From the NCBI RefSeq assembly GCF_000149955.1, contig NC_030996.1, positions 2,023,301-2,087,300 on the forward strand: DNA of 64,000 bases, in the 5' to 3' direction. The position numbers and the translations under genes were made by a program. Positions within the stretch are counted from its first letter, which is position 1, and each line of letters begins with the position of its first letter. Of the stretch, positions 1 through 10,503 are shown piece by piece. Source of the DNA: Fusarium oxysporum f. sp. lycopersici 4287 (taxonomy: Eukaryota > Ascomycota > Sordariomycetes > Hypocreales > Nectriaceae). Under the pieces are notes generated by a model. It worked only from the letters and a program-made list of their open reading frames with translations. It made no database searches and had not been told where the DNA came from.

Positions 1-1
1 T

Positions 2-810
2 ATGGGCTACAAAGTCCTACACGGGTTTGCACGATATGCTTGGATCCCCGCGGCATTCGGCGTCGTCATTCTCATCGGCTGCGCTGGCGACCGGCTTCAT
101 CAGCAAGCACCGTCGTGTGCAACGGGCGCAAGACCCTGGCTTAGTCTCATCTCTTTGACGGCAGATATTTCATTTACTTGGGGAGGTATTATCGGTGACT
201 ACGCTTGTTACATGCCGAAGAAGGCGCCTCGCTTCCGTCTTGCCTTTTACTTCTTTCCGGATTTGGTGTCATATTCTCACTGCTTATGATACTTGGTGCT
301 GCCTTGGGAGGCGCTGCCCTCATGATACCGACCTGGGCCACAGTCCTTGAGCGAGGCGGAACTGGTGCCGTTGTTGGTGAGATCCTGATCTCACGACTAG
401 GTGGATTTGGGAGATTCGTTTTGACTATCCTCGCCCTCACAGTGGTCATCACTTCAGCAAGAGATATATATAGTATCTCCCTGGCCGCGCAAGCTGTGGT
501 TCCATATCTCGAAAGGGTTCACAGGGCCATCTTGGCACTAATCACAACGGGTGTGCTCATCGGCGTGGCAATCCCCGCTTCAAAGTCATTCATATCATCA
601 CTCTCGGCACTGGTCTCGATCCTATCCTACACATCTGGAACCACGGTAACCACCTTTCTTATTGAGTGGCCATGGTTCCGAAGAGCAAACCCCGATAGCA
701 TGGACCCTGCCGTCTGGGATGATGGCAAAGCTCTCCCATCAGGAATTCCAGCCATTGTTATCTATATCCCTCTGCGAACTTTGGAGATCAAATATCGTGG
801 CCGACTTTGA
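2..810 (+). pseudogene. NCS1 purine/cytosine permease, broken 3' part
   Basis: C-terminal half of a nucleobase:cation symporter (Fcy2-like, plasma membrane); the 5' part lies outside the window. The first reading frame (2-289) reads helices and ends near an SFTWGGIIGDYACYMP block typical of NCS1 carriers. The conserved continuation (SGFGVIFSLLMILGAALGG) is in another frame from about position 255, so one base has been lost around 245-258. A second lesion is visible near 755: GIPAIV joins directly to YIPLRTLEIKYRGRL, the usual extreme C-terminus, so the segment that normally encodes the last helices (roughly 40-50 codons) is deleted. No splice sites fit either junction. Family assignment is good; inactivity is inferred from the two lesions. 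Confidence 0.7.
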
Positions 811-1191
811 CAAATTTATGGCAGATATGTAGACAGGCATAGATATGTATTAAATTAGTCATTGCAGAGAACAAATAGTTCTGAGATAAGCTGATGCTGG
901 AAGATTATCTTCCTGGGCTTCAAATCCTGTACCCTAAAACCATGGTTCGGCCGCGTTTCAGCAGCATTCATGATATTAAATGTGTTTCGGTCGATTTACG
1001 CTTTCCGTGATGAAAGCTGTCGATGTATATTAGTGCCCTGACTATTCTTTGATCGATCTATAGCATAGGCAAAGACCGTTTCTCAATAGATATTGTAAAT
1101 TCTTTTTCGGCATGACGGTCCTCATAGACCCTTCGTGATAAGCTTCCTCTCACAACGAGCTGCTTACCCTACGTGGAAGTCCACATGAAAC

Positions 1192-1205
1192 AGCGGGGAG
1201 AGAGT
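1192..1205 (+). repeat. 14-bp direct repeat, copy 1 (copy 2 at 1861-1874)
   Basis: AGCGGGGAGAGAGT occurs identically at both positions, 669 bp apart, around a block that is richer in G+C than its flanks. It could be the footprint of an inserted sequence, but no terminal inverted repeats or coding remnants support that. Confidence 0.5.
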
Positions 1206-1836
1206 CAACTCTCTCCTGTAAAAATTCTTTCTTGGCACGCACTGTTAGTGCGGTGCTAGGAGCGGGATTTTCTGCAGGCCACGCGACCACACAAAAACTG
1301 CGGGGACGCTATCGGCTCCCTAACAGCAGTTTTCAGAGAAGGAATTTTGGAGAGTTCGCCTTCTCTGACAACACCTTTGTCGGATCTAATGGCGGCACCT
1401 CAGAACCAGAACGCCTTAGATATCGGAGGGCGATGCCCCGGGCATTCGTAGCGACATCCTTCCGATCAACGACGCCGATTGCGATGGGTTTTTCTCCTTT
1501 AAAGGCAAGCCGCACCGTCGGCCTCTGATCCCTTCCCGAGGTTTTTCCCTGCCGCCGCGACAGTCGACTACGAGCTACAACTTGGTTACTGGAGATTGTG
1601 GACTGCGTCAGCAGATGTAGTGATGCGCGAGAGAATTCTGGTCGGTGGAAAAAGTTCGACAATAGATTGCCCTCGAACCCGCTGACGGGTGACGGGCTTG
1701 AGAAATACAGCACCTTTTGTGCCATTGGTATGCTGGATGGTGAAGGAAGCGGGGTATCCTGTACCTAGCTAGCTCAGCACGTCTTTTGCTCCAGTAGGAG
1801 ATTTGGCTTCGTTACAGCCACCCAGACGAAAAATAC

Positions 1837-1860
1837 ACATACATACATACATACATACAT
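1837..1860 (+). repeat. (ACAT)6 microsatellite
   Basis: Six perfect tandem ACAT units, ending directly against the second copy of the 14-bp AGCGGGGAGAGAGT direct repeat. Confidence 0.9.
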
Positions 1861-2234
1861 AGCGGGGAGAGAGTGGGCTGTTCCCGACCAAGCTAAATCT
1901 GCACTAGTAATATGAGAAGGTTTGTGGGTAATCTCCGTCTAGGCTGAAAATATCTAGCGTGTCTCTTTTTGCCTTTGTCTGATTCGGTCTTTACTCTTTT
2001 GGTTGTGGGGTCCAAAATCCACGGTACCCCTGTAAATCTATTGACTGCCATCTTAGCGAGACTGACAACCCCTTCCTTCCATTCCCTGACCGGTCCCCAC
2101 GGCTAAAGACGCCAAAGTGCAGATTTAACCAGCTTGGCCAATAAGTCGGTCACGTCTCGAATCCATGCTTGTTGTATTGCAACGCCATCTTGCGTTTAAC
2201 AGTACCCTTCAAGGTCCGCTTCATATCTTGGCCC

Positions 2235-4054
2235 ATGCCGAGCCTCTTCACAATGAACCAACCCAAAGCATGTAGTACTTGCGGTAGCGTGTTCTCTTCC
2301 AAAAGTCATCTTGCTAGACACGAAAGGTCTCGTAAGTCATGGTATCCAGCTACAAGCTATCCACAAGCTCACGCTATGCAGATATGCCGGATCAGTATAC
2401 TCCGTGCTTCTTTTGTGGACGCCTGTTTTCAAGAGCGTGAGTTTCAATACCCGCCTGTACCATGTACCATAAGCTCAACCAATAGTGACTCGGCACGGCG
2501 GCACGCGAAACAATGTGACCAAAGTGCTGGTCGGCCTATACCCACAGATGTCAAACGTGGTAGGGGTCCTAAGGCATGCGATCGATGTGCGTTGTCCAAG
2601 TTGGCATACGACACTGATGAGCCATGCGAGACCTGTCTAAGCCGTGGAAGGAGATGTTCTTACGATTGGGTAGAGGGGGTCCTAGATGCCCGCTCTAAGC
2701 CTACCAACCCAATCTCTTCCGCACCCCAGGTCGAGTCCTGGGACCCCCGGGAAGATTCTGCAAGTACTCAAGACTCAGATGATGCAACCCGATCAAATGT
2801 CACGAAAAATGAAAAGACTCTGTTTCTCCTTCGCTACACGTCTCCCGATAACAAGAACATTCTCGATTTTCGGAATGCCCTAGAAACATCATCTGCCCTC
2901 CCCGATGAGGCTGGAAGTCCGCCATGTGACCTCTAAGAAGATGTTGGCCAATTACTGTCTCATGAGGATATCGACATGTGGAATCTCCCACTGATTTGGA
3001 ATAACTTGATGCCTTCCGGCATGATACTCGATCCCTTGGAAGAAGGAGATTTGGGAGCACCGACTTTTGGTGACCTTAATCGAACTTCGCTTGAACGGTG
3101 ACTACCTGAACTGTTGGATCTCATTCCTCTCCCTGATGCTTGCGATGTCTCCTCTGCTAGCCGTAGCTCCCGAATAAATGCTCGCTTTATCTTTGAGAAG
3201 CTGCTCAGTGCTCAACATAAGCAACGTATATCAAGCCCTCGAAGCCTTCTTTTGGAGAATGTATCCATATCACGTCATGATTCACCGCCCAACCTTCACT
3301 GCCGAAAAGATATCATCTCGACTACTATTTGCTATGATCGTATCCGACTCTATTTATAACAATGCTGAAGGTTTTTCCGACATAACACCCGAGGGGTTCG
3401 ACAATTTAGAATCTATCGTTTTTGAGCATAAGCAATTGTGAGCTAATGATCAATGGGGATCACGATTGTGACTCGAAGGCCTGCGATATGTACATCGAGC
3501 TTTTGAATGCAGCTGTTATTGTCATATATCTCCAACTAGGAATGACCGACAAAAGAAAACGCTGTCGAATGCGAATGCTTCGGATCCATATGCTTGTCAA
3601 TGCTGGCCGAACTCTATCACTGTTTACGACTCGCAAACTGGCTACGCAAGAAACGTCCTGTAGTACTTTTGCAGAACGGTGGTATGATTGGATCAAGACA
3701 GAGAGAAGGATACGGTAAGTCTATACAGAGTGCGCTTATGATACCCCCTAACTCTTTGCTTGCAGAACAGCATTTGCAATATTCCTAATCGACAGTGAAC
3801 TTGCCATATTCTTTCGAACTCTGAACCAATCTCTCAAGTCATGGAAGTGTTACTGGGATAAGAAGCTCTCGCTTGAGAAACTCTGCAACGCTGAAGATCT
3901 TTCTGAATCGAGACTTGGAGAAAGCTTGCACTGGCTAGCACGACTATTAGTGCATATCAACCCAGAGACTCGTCAACATGAGGACCCAGATCTAGGCTCT
4001 CTGGACTGGCTCCATCGCCTGATCCAGGACCACCGAAAAAAAGACATTCCTTAG
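2235..4054 (+). pseudogene. C2H2 + Zn2Cys6 transcription factor, decayed
   Basis: Nuclear regulator of the double-finger class: a first C2H2 finger (CSTCGSVFSSKSHLARHERS), a second one (CFFCGRLFSRADSARRHAKQC) and then a Zn2Cys6 cluster (KACDRCALSKLAYDTDEPC...C). The fingers are read only after removing two clean introns (2332-2381 and 2437-2485). A third intron (3715-3765) joins ...WIKTERRIR to TAFAIFLIDSELA, and the frame ends at TAG 4052-4054. Between them the fungal-specific domain (FFWRMYPYHVMIHRPTF, then IELLNAAVIVIYLQLG) is recognisable but disrupted: an in-frame TAA at 2934-2936, a frame change near 3100-3180, which a long intron might explain, and one near 3430. Start is ATG 2235 or 2253. 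Splice sites are still good, so decay looks recent. Confidence 0.75.
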
Positions 4055-4496
4055 ATTTATCATATCATTAGCTATTAAAAACAACTGTTAGATCCATAAG
4101 TACCACAGAGTTGCAGTCAACAAGGTTTACATCGATGCCTTTTTGGGATTTTCTGAAGTCATGTTGGTTTCAGTATATGACATATATTTCTTCCTTGCCA
4201 TGCCCGTGAATAGGTTCCAAAAAGATAGAATTACGGTGCTGATAACCCATGGAACCACATAGGACCTTCTCTGTCGTAGATTTATTAGGATTTGGTTACA
4301 TATACTGGCTCACGAGAACTAAGTATCCGTACTGTGTTTGTTTACTTGAGGATATCATGCAAGCGGTTGACTGATGACATGTTCTTAATGTATTATTGAG
4401 TCGCATAAATGGACCATTTCTTTGACACTGGAAGTCTCTTCTAGTCGATCCCGAGTTCATAACCACTAATAATATGAGCTATCCTACCCGCCCACC
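4055..4496. other. intergenic, nothing recognised
   Basis: About 440 bp of AT-rich sequence between the end of the regulator pseudogene and the 3' end of the HOD-like gene. No open frame, repeat or RNA gene stands out. Confidence 0.6.
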
Positions 4497-5318
4497 TTAT
4501 TGCTTACTCGTCACCTGCTTCACAAGATCTGAAAGCTCCAAAATCACAGCTTCTGGAAGCTCGACAACCGGAAAGTGAGAGTCGCCGTTAAGCCTGGCAA
4601 AGCTGAACCACTCAGGATTCTTGCGAGCAAACTCCTCATGTGCTGCAAAGTACGCCTCGTCTCTGGGATAACTGAAGACATGTCGAACCAAAGGGGGATC
4701 ATTAATAGTCTCAAGTCGCTCCATAGGTGAACCCCAGCGCTCATAATTCTTTTCCACTAGCCAGCAGAAATGAGACCAGTTCTCGAACCCATATGCACCC
4801 ACGTCGTTGTGAAAATGATCTAAGACGTTCTTGTTGGTGGTGTTGTTGAGCCAGCCTTTGATTAGAGAGGCTTGGGCCTCGTACCAAGTATCCTTGTTCT
4901 GGGTCATTTGGAGGTGCTTGATGAACTCAGGAGGAGGCCGAGTCAGGATCAGATCCGTCAGTAGAATAGCTGGAACCCGCTCCTTTCCCAGTCGCGCTGC
5001 CATCTCCATGGCGCACCAGCCTCCGTGGGAGTGAGAGATGGGAATGAATGTTTGAACCTGGAGGGAGTCGAGGAGTGCAATCGTATCGCTTGCTTGATCC
5101 TCCACACTCCACTTATCCACGGGGTCGCGATTGGCACCATGGCCTCTCCATACAATTCTGATGACGCGGTACTTGCCCACTAAGAAGGGGAGGATGTATT
5201 TGTAGCCTCGATGATCTTGACCGAGACCTGGCAGACAGACAATAGTTGGCTCAGATGAAACCATGCCTCGGTCGTCGAACGACAGTTCAACATCATTGAT
5301 GGTCCGTGTGTACAGCAT
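4497..5318 (-). CDS. HOD-like cofactor-independent dioxygenase (alpha/beta hydrolase fold)
   Basis: Intronless 273-residue protein from a clear ATG. It resembles 1H-3-hydroxy-4-oxoquinaldine 2,4-dioxygenase (HOD/QDO), an enzyme that opens the N-heteroaromatic ring of 3-hydroxy-4-quinolones with O2 and no cofactor, releasing CO. Seen here: CLPGLGQDHRGYKY (28-41), VWRGHG (56-61), the elbow SHSHGGW (95-101) instead of the usual GxSxG, an Asp at 122 after strand 6, Trp156, the block HVFSYPRDEAYF (213-224) and C-terminal SHFP with His248. These positions line up with HOD Ser101, Asp126, Trp160 and His251 as I recall them. HOD Trp36 and His38 appear as Leu32 and Gln34. No signal peptide, so probably cytosolic. 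Its neighbours are pseudogenes and suggest no pathway. A plain hydrolase is the alternative. Confidence 0.75.
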   Translation of the reverse strand: MLYTRTINDVELSFDDRGMVSSEPTIVCLPGLGQDHRGYKYILPFLVGKYRVIRIVWRGHGANRDPVDKWSVEDQASDTIALLDSLQVQTFIPISHSHGGWCAMEMAARLGKERVPAILLTDLILTRPPPEFIKHLQMTQNKDTWYEAQASLIKGWLNNTTNKNVLDHFHNDVGAYGFENWSHFCWLVEKNYERWGSPMERLETINDPPLVRHVFSYPRDEAYFAAHEEFARKNPEWFSFARLNGDSHFPVVELPEAVILELSDLVKQVTSKQ

Positions 5319-6168
5319 CTTGGCTCATAGCAATAAAAGATTAGAAAAGAGAAAGTATGTGATATTTTGTGATATAGGTGGCGTTTTAACCATACCTCTG
5401 GGTGTACGTCGAGATTCAGAGACTGATATATACGACAAACCAATAGGGTATGGGCATGGGCAAGGCTCCAATTAATGTTTCGGTTAATGAAACTATATGC
5501 TATTATCCACCTTGCACGATGTCACAGACTACTCCTACCCGCTGCACCTCGCTCACAATCTCCTTTTTCATAATATCGCTGCATCACAGTCCCGGTTAAG
5601 GTCTCATCCGTTGCGGGTAAATTCCGATAAATGTGGGTTCTTCCCGCGGGAACGGTAAAGAATCTTATATCACTTGAAGATAATTGGTCATTGTTCCACA
5701 GCCCCCCCGTTTTACCGAGCCTTTATGGTATGTCATGGCTTTGTCATTCCCCACAATTGTGTCAGTTAAAGTAGTCGGATTTTGACCACAGCCGCAAGAC
5801 GGCATTTTAGCCATGACACGGACGGAGTTTGACTTCAGCCTCATCGCTCAGGTAATAGTCCCAAATGTCAAGGCAACACTTCGCCGGGAATCGGATGCGT
5901 GTTGTGAAGTATCCGAAAACTCCCAAAAATCGATTGTCTCAATTCATATACCCGATATATGAAGTGAAAGCTTGTTAATTTTAGTAATAGGTGACTTCTT
6001 GGCAATATCAGCCCCCCTCCCTTCCAACTTCTTCGACTTGAAATTAGTTGGATAGTCTGTTAGATATATTCCTTTCGTCTAATATATACAAAAATAGCTT
6101 CTTGTGTCACTACTAAGTTCTCCTACTCTTCCAGATTGATAGGCCTAATAAACCACTGGTAGGTATAG
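5319..6168. other. intergenic / upstream region of the HOD-like gene
   Basis: 850 bp holding the 5' region of the minus-strand dioxygenase. No ORF with family similarity. A homopolymer C tract (CCCCCCC, about 5702-5708) and AT-rich stretches near 5950-6110 are the only visible structure. Confidence 0.5.
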
Positions 6169-7522
6169 GAGATCCAAGGAAGATAAAGATAAAACTTCGG
6201 GGAGGAGATATCGAAGCTGCTCACGACGGCAGTATCTTCAAATCTCGCGGCATGCGATATGCCCAGACCAAACGATTCCAACTCCATGTTCCAATCAAGA
6301 GCTGGGATGGAGCCCTTGACTGCGCCCAACCAGCGTCCATCTGCCCTCAAATGGTACCGTCACGTCTCGACGCAGTGGCTGGTCCAATCACCACTGGAAG
6401 AGCTTAAAATGAAGACTGTCTTGATCTAACAGTGACCGCGCCTCTCAATGCTTTGACAGAGGTCACAAACGCCCCGTTATGGTAGTTCTACATGTCGGAG
6501 CATACGTATCCGGTGATGGAGATCTCGACGCATACTCCCCTGTTGGCCTCGCTAAACGGGACCTTGTGATTGTCAATGTCGCACACCGACTTGGGATACT
6601 GAGATACATGCCTATCCCAGGAATTGCTCCTGCAAAACTCGGCTTGTTTGATCAAATCGCCGCTTTGCAATGGATCCAAGAAAACATAAAAATCTTGGAG
6701 GAGACTCGAACAACGTCACTCTCTTTTGGGAGTCTGCGAGAGCAGATATAATCTTCTGCCTGATGATAGCCGAAGAGACTCAGAATCTCTTCCATAGAGC
6801 TATTCCACAGAGCGCCTCTCCTGGATGCAGACTGATGGATCGTGAACCAATGCTACCGCACCTCTCGGAGCTGGTTTATAAGTGACTCATGTCTTCTAAA
6901 GCACCTAGGGCCAGCGAAGAGACGCTGTCTTTGCAGACTGAGCTTAGGATTGCAGCCAAGTCATACCCGTCTGGTGCGATGGCTTCCGGACCATCTTTAG
7001 GCCATGCACCTCTTCCAATGCTTTCAGAAGTCCCTCAAAGGATCCAGCTAGCTGTGCAAAGAACTTCCATACTTATTGTACACACAAAGCATGAAGGAGC
7101 CCCGTTCGCACGTATGAATGATCCCTTACTGCCTTACTTTAGGCTGCCTCTCCTTGAATGGCCTGTTGAGCGACTTATGGTTTGGCTGATTTCGAGAAAA
7201 ATCTGTCAAACTTCATAGACAGTATCTGAAGGCGGGAGGCCAATCAGGTCTGTACAAGTTCAGCTGGTACCCATCGCAAAGGCCCTTGCGCTCCACTCAT
7301 GGTCTTGACTTACCTTTATTACTTGGTACGTGGCCAGATTGGCACGATGCGCCCATGTTGCATGGAGTAGGTTCGAGAAATGTTCTGGAAAGCTTGAGAG
7401 ACGAGATGAAATATTTATGGGCCTCTTTTGCTCAAGGAGAGACTAAGGGGCTAGGTGATTTTAATATCAGTGGAGATGAGACGTTTGGACACATTGTATC
7501 TCGTAGCATCATGAACACCTAA
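6169..7522 (+). pseudogene. type-B carboxylesterase relic
   Basis: Alpha/beta hydrolase of the carboxylesterase type-B family, readable only in pieces. From about 6195 comes DGSIFKSRGMRYAQ (family DGSI..FRGIPYA), then an in-frame TAA just before NEDCLDLTVTAPLN near 6412. A frame change near 6475 leads to MVVLHVGAYVSGDGDLD, where intact enzymes have an HGG(G) oxyanion loop. A further shift near 6690 leads to GGDSNNVTLFWESARADI. The nucleophile elbow GESAG reads WESAR, so both flanking glycines are gone. The C-terminal SWYPSQRP...THGLDLPLLLGTW...MLHGVG block (7255-7380) is recognisable, ending at TAA 7520-7522. The start is not visible. Several independent lesions make this a clear pseudogene, older than the single-lesion genes further right. 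Confidence 0.8.
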
Positions 7523-7657
7523 GGACCTGCCAGTAGTATTTAACCTCTTTTCGCCCGTCCTCATCTAGACATTGATTGTTTGACAGAAAGTTCTTGTAAA
7601 ATAACCCCGGATGTCCATCTTGGAGCATAGTTACCCATGATTTTAGAGCGCGACAAT

Positions 7658-8980
7658 CTACTCAGTTTTGTACAGTGCTAAAATATCATCCGCCTTTCCA
7701 ATGGCCGCAATATCTAGCGCTGTCTGACCTTTCGTGTTCATTGCTGTAGGATCCAATCCTTTACCCACCAAGAACAGAAACCTGGCTACCCTTCTAGACG
7801 ACCGTTCTTGGCCAGCCAGAATATGGAGCAGAGACTGTCCCTTACCATTGACAAACGACCATTCCACTCCCATCTCTTCAAAGAGCGCCCAAATTTTCGG
7901 CTCCGTTTCCTCCACAATCTGCTCTTCGAGTTCCTTGTTGACCTTCCATCTATCGCCGCCCCATTTCTTAGACAGACTATGCCTCTCCTCGTCCATCTTC
8001 GCGTACGTAAGATCCACCTTGAAGCTGCTCGCACGGAAGTAGTTAAATGCAGGCGTCTCACCAGCTTCGTTCCTAGCGTTGATGTCTGCTCCTTTCGAGA
8101 GCAGTAAGTCAATTGTTTTCTTGACAAAGCCCTGCCAAACCGCATTGCCACAATAGTCTGCAACGAGAAGAAACGGTCTTCTGAAGAGTATGTGAAGTGG
8201 TGCATCGCCATTGGCATCTCGGACCGTAACGTCGACACCAGTGGAGATTAAAAAGTTGACCTCGTCTCTCGGGTGACCTGGTTTTTGGCAATCTATCGCA
8301 TAGTGAAGTGGCGTTCTGCTATTTTCGTCAAACTGGTACTGAAGATCTGGTGCCAAAGCGATGATATCTTGAACAAGGTCGATTCCGCAATTGTCGGCAG
8401 ATACAAGATGGAGGATGTTTCTACCGGAATCGTCCCTGCAACGGAGATCGGCGCCTCTGTCGATCAGTATTCGTGCAGCTTCTGCATCCCCAACGTCCAA
8501 AGCAGTTTGAATCAATGTGATGCCATCCCCATCTTGGAGATTGACATCAAGTAGTGGGTGCCGAAGAATCAAGTCGAGGTACACATTCCGCTTGCTGTAT
8601 GTCATGCCGGGGCCTAAACCCCTTCTTTCCAAGACTCGATGAGCGATTGTAGTTTGAGGGTAGCGAGAATTCGTATCGGCGCCGTGTCTGAGTAATAGTT
8701 CGACAATACGACGGCAGGCTGGGCGTCTTGTCATTGCAAGATCAAGAGGATACAGCTCATAGCACGAATTGGGATCTTGTCTCTCCGGCTTCATATGTTG
8801 TCCATCCACTGAGCGCCACACTGGTGTTTCTTTTCCGACTCTTCGAGCGTTTGGATCGGCACCGGAGGATAGCATCGACTCTACCGTGTCGACATCTCTG
8901 GCCAGGATTGCATCGGTGAGACGCCCGTGATCGACAGCGACGACACCGTCTATCGGCTTATCCAACGCGTCCAAGAACAT
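7658..8980 (-). CDS. ankyrin-repeat protein
   Basis: Intronless 440-residue protein from ATG. Ankyrin units are visible along most of its length: VESMLSSGADPNAR (about 33-46), IVELLLRHGADTNSRYP, ARILIDRGADLRCRDDSGRNILH, SRTPLHYAID...VNFLISTGVDVTVRDANGDAPLH, TIDLLLSKGADINARNEAGETP and a last GLDPTAMNTKGQTALDIA near the C-terminus. There is no recognisable catalytic domain, signal peptide or membrane segment, so it is a likely cytosolic interaction scaffold of unknown partner. The repeats are irregular in length, with a charged insertion around 320-365 that separates the last unit. It faces the esterase relic tail to tail. Function cannot be given beyond protein binding. Confidence 0.85.
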   Translation of the reverse strand: MFLDALDKPIDGVVAVDHGRLTDAILARDVDTVESMLSSGADPNARRVGKETPVWRSVDGQHMKPERQDPNSCYELYPLDLAMTRRPACRRIVELLLRHGADTNSRYPQTTIAHRVLERRGLGPGMTYSKRNVYLDLILRHPLLDVNLQDGDGITLIQTALDVGDAEAARILIDRGADLRCRDDSGRNILHLVSADNCGIDLVQDIIALAPDLQYQFDENSRTPLHYAIDCQKPGHPRDEVNFLISTGVDVTVRDANGDAPLHILFRRPFLLVADYCGNAVWQGFVKKTIDLLLSKGADINARNEAGETPAFNYFRASSFKVDLTYAKMDEERHSLSKKWGGDRWKVNKELEEQIVEETEPKIWALFEEMGVEWSFVNGKGQSLLHILAGQERSSRRVARFLFLVGKGLDPTAMNTKGQTALDIAAIGKADDILALYKTE

Positions 8981-9322
8981 CGGATGTTATTTACGAAAAA
9001 CAGGAAAATGAATCAAAATTCAGTCAAGGACAGTGACATATTTTAAGCTTCCCACGCACGGCTTAATCTTACTTACACCTACCAAATTGGGTGATATCCA
9101 ATCTGACTACAGTGGTCGGGCCACCTTAGTGGTTAGGCAGAAGTTCACTAGAGAATTCTTCACATGTAAATATTTACACAAGTCCTTATTTCATAATAAA
9201 AGTGAGAAACTCCAATTAAGCACAATGTCTAGCGTAATTGTTAACCCAGTGATAGTGTTATTATTCTATGTATTTATAAAAGAATTTTCCGGTCTTCTCT
9301 TACTCAGACCTTGTTGACACAG

Positions 9323-9895
9323 TTAAACGTCCAAATATTCCAATATCTCATCGGCGCTCCTCTCGGGACTTTTATCGTCCGTGTAAACAGCAGCCTTTGC
9401 CAGTATTTGGTTGCTCGGGTGGTTTAAAAAGTGGCGGTTGTAGCTCAACTCATGACCTCTGCGTTCCTCCATGATCCGAAGTGCTTCATCGGTGTCCTCA
9501 CAAGGAAGTATAAGAAAGACTCCTTTATAAGGGGAAATAAGTTCCGCAACACGATCGAGTTCCTCCTTGTTCTCAAAAATAGAATGGCCCGCCCCGAAAT
9601 CGAGAATCTTGCCGTAAAACCTATCCCCGGGCTTCAGGGCATTTTGCAAGATGTCCACGACGGCTCTGTATTCAAAGTACTTCCAGTACTTCAACAGATC
9701 CTCCACGCCCTCTTGTTCGTAAAGCTTGTTTGCACGGGCATCGTCGTAGTCGAATGGTGCGTAGAGCTTTTTGCGGTGTCGATCAAGGCTGTATAGTTCT
9801 CTGTTGAGTTTTTCTGAAAGGACTTTTCCAATGGTTGTTTTCCCAGCGCCTTCGGGGCCGATTAGAATAATTGTTGGGCAAGGTTTGTCTGGCAT
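9323..9895 (-). CDS. small P-loop NTPase, shikimate-kinase-like fold
   Basis: Intronless 190-residue protein from ATG. Walker A is LIGPEGAGKTTIGK (11-24), followed by LNRELYSLDRHRKKLY, which fits the position of the shikimate-kinase substrate Asp. Next come GKILDFGAGHSIFEN (a Walker-B-like strand plus glycine loop) and an Arg-bearing lid-like segment EERRGHELSYNRHFLNHPS. Size and order match the nucleoside-monophosphate/shikimate kinase fold. True shikimate kinase in fungi is part of the pentafunctional AROM protein, so this is more likely a kinase of unknown small substrate, as found in many fungal accessory genomes. No targeting signal is seen. Confidence 0.7.
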   Translation of the reverse strand: MPDKPCPTIILIGPEGAGKTTIGKVLSEKLNRELYSLDRHRKKLYAPFDYDDARANKLYEQEGVEDLLKYWKYFEYRAVVDILQNALKPGDRFYGKILDFGAGHSIFENKEELDRVAELISPYKGVFLILPCEDTDEALRIMEERRGHELSYNRHFLNHPSNQILAKAAVYTDDKSPERSADEILEYLDV

Positions 9896-10503
9896 GGCTT
9901 CGTTTCAAATGGCCATCGAAGTATAAGTCTTATGCAACTACGGAAAATTAAGAATGAGCAATCGCCTACTTGCTTTTATAGATGAGATGAACCGAGAGCC
10001 CATCGTGGAGGATCACGGGTAAGACGGCTATAGCAAGTGACTCATATCCTGAGTTCAACTGGCGTGTTTGATAAGATGCCGATATCCGAAGCAACGCATC
10101 TCACAAGAATGCCCATTGAAACAATCTGAGAACTGCTGACTTGGAGATCTCTAAAGAACCTTTACCATTCTACTACAGCTCTATATAAATTGCTCTTCTA
10201 AAAGGGTCATGCCAAGACAGAGAGTCTTGAGTTCGGCATGATTATAACTTAATAATAACAGGCCCACCTTTATGCACGCCATTAAGGAGGGCGAATTTTA
10301 ATATCAAGTACTATAATATCTTTTTATTATTATAAAACTTAAACAAAGAGGAAGAAAATTAATTATCTTACAGTAATTAATTAGTTTCTGGCAAATAGTA
10401 TCCATTTTACATCTACCTGCCTCCTTTGAACGGGCAATAAACTTAAGTGGTATTTTGCATAAACACATTGCTTGTCCCAAAGAGTTTTTCGATGGTCATA
10501 TGG
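9896..10503. other. AT-rich intergenic stretch
   Basis: 608 bp without a gene. 10235-10385 is strongly AT-rich (runs such as TATTATTATAAAA), giving likely 3' flank for the carrier to the right. No terminal repeats are visible. Confidence 0.5.

Larger units (their letters stand above)
811..2234. other. intergenic, no convincing gene
   Basis: About 1.4 kb without a recognisable protein. Two short open frames in the GC-richer middle (1232-1528 plus, 1333-1725 minus) match no family I know, and the plus one opens at TTG. The block is bracketed by two identical 14-bp direct repeats (1192-1205 and 1861-1874) and contains an imperfect hairpin around 1235-1257. Confidence 0.5.

Noticed and set aside
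1232..1725. Overlapping open frames on both strands.
   Set aside because: The plus frame opens at TTG, neither has a domain or splice signals, and they shadow each other in a GC-richer block.
9323..9895. Calling the P-loop protein a shikimate kinase.
   Set aside because: Fungi carry that activity in the AROM protein, and the substrate Arg positions cannot be verified by eye.
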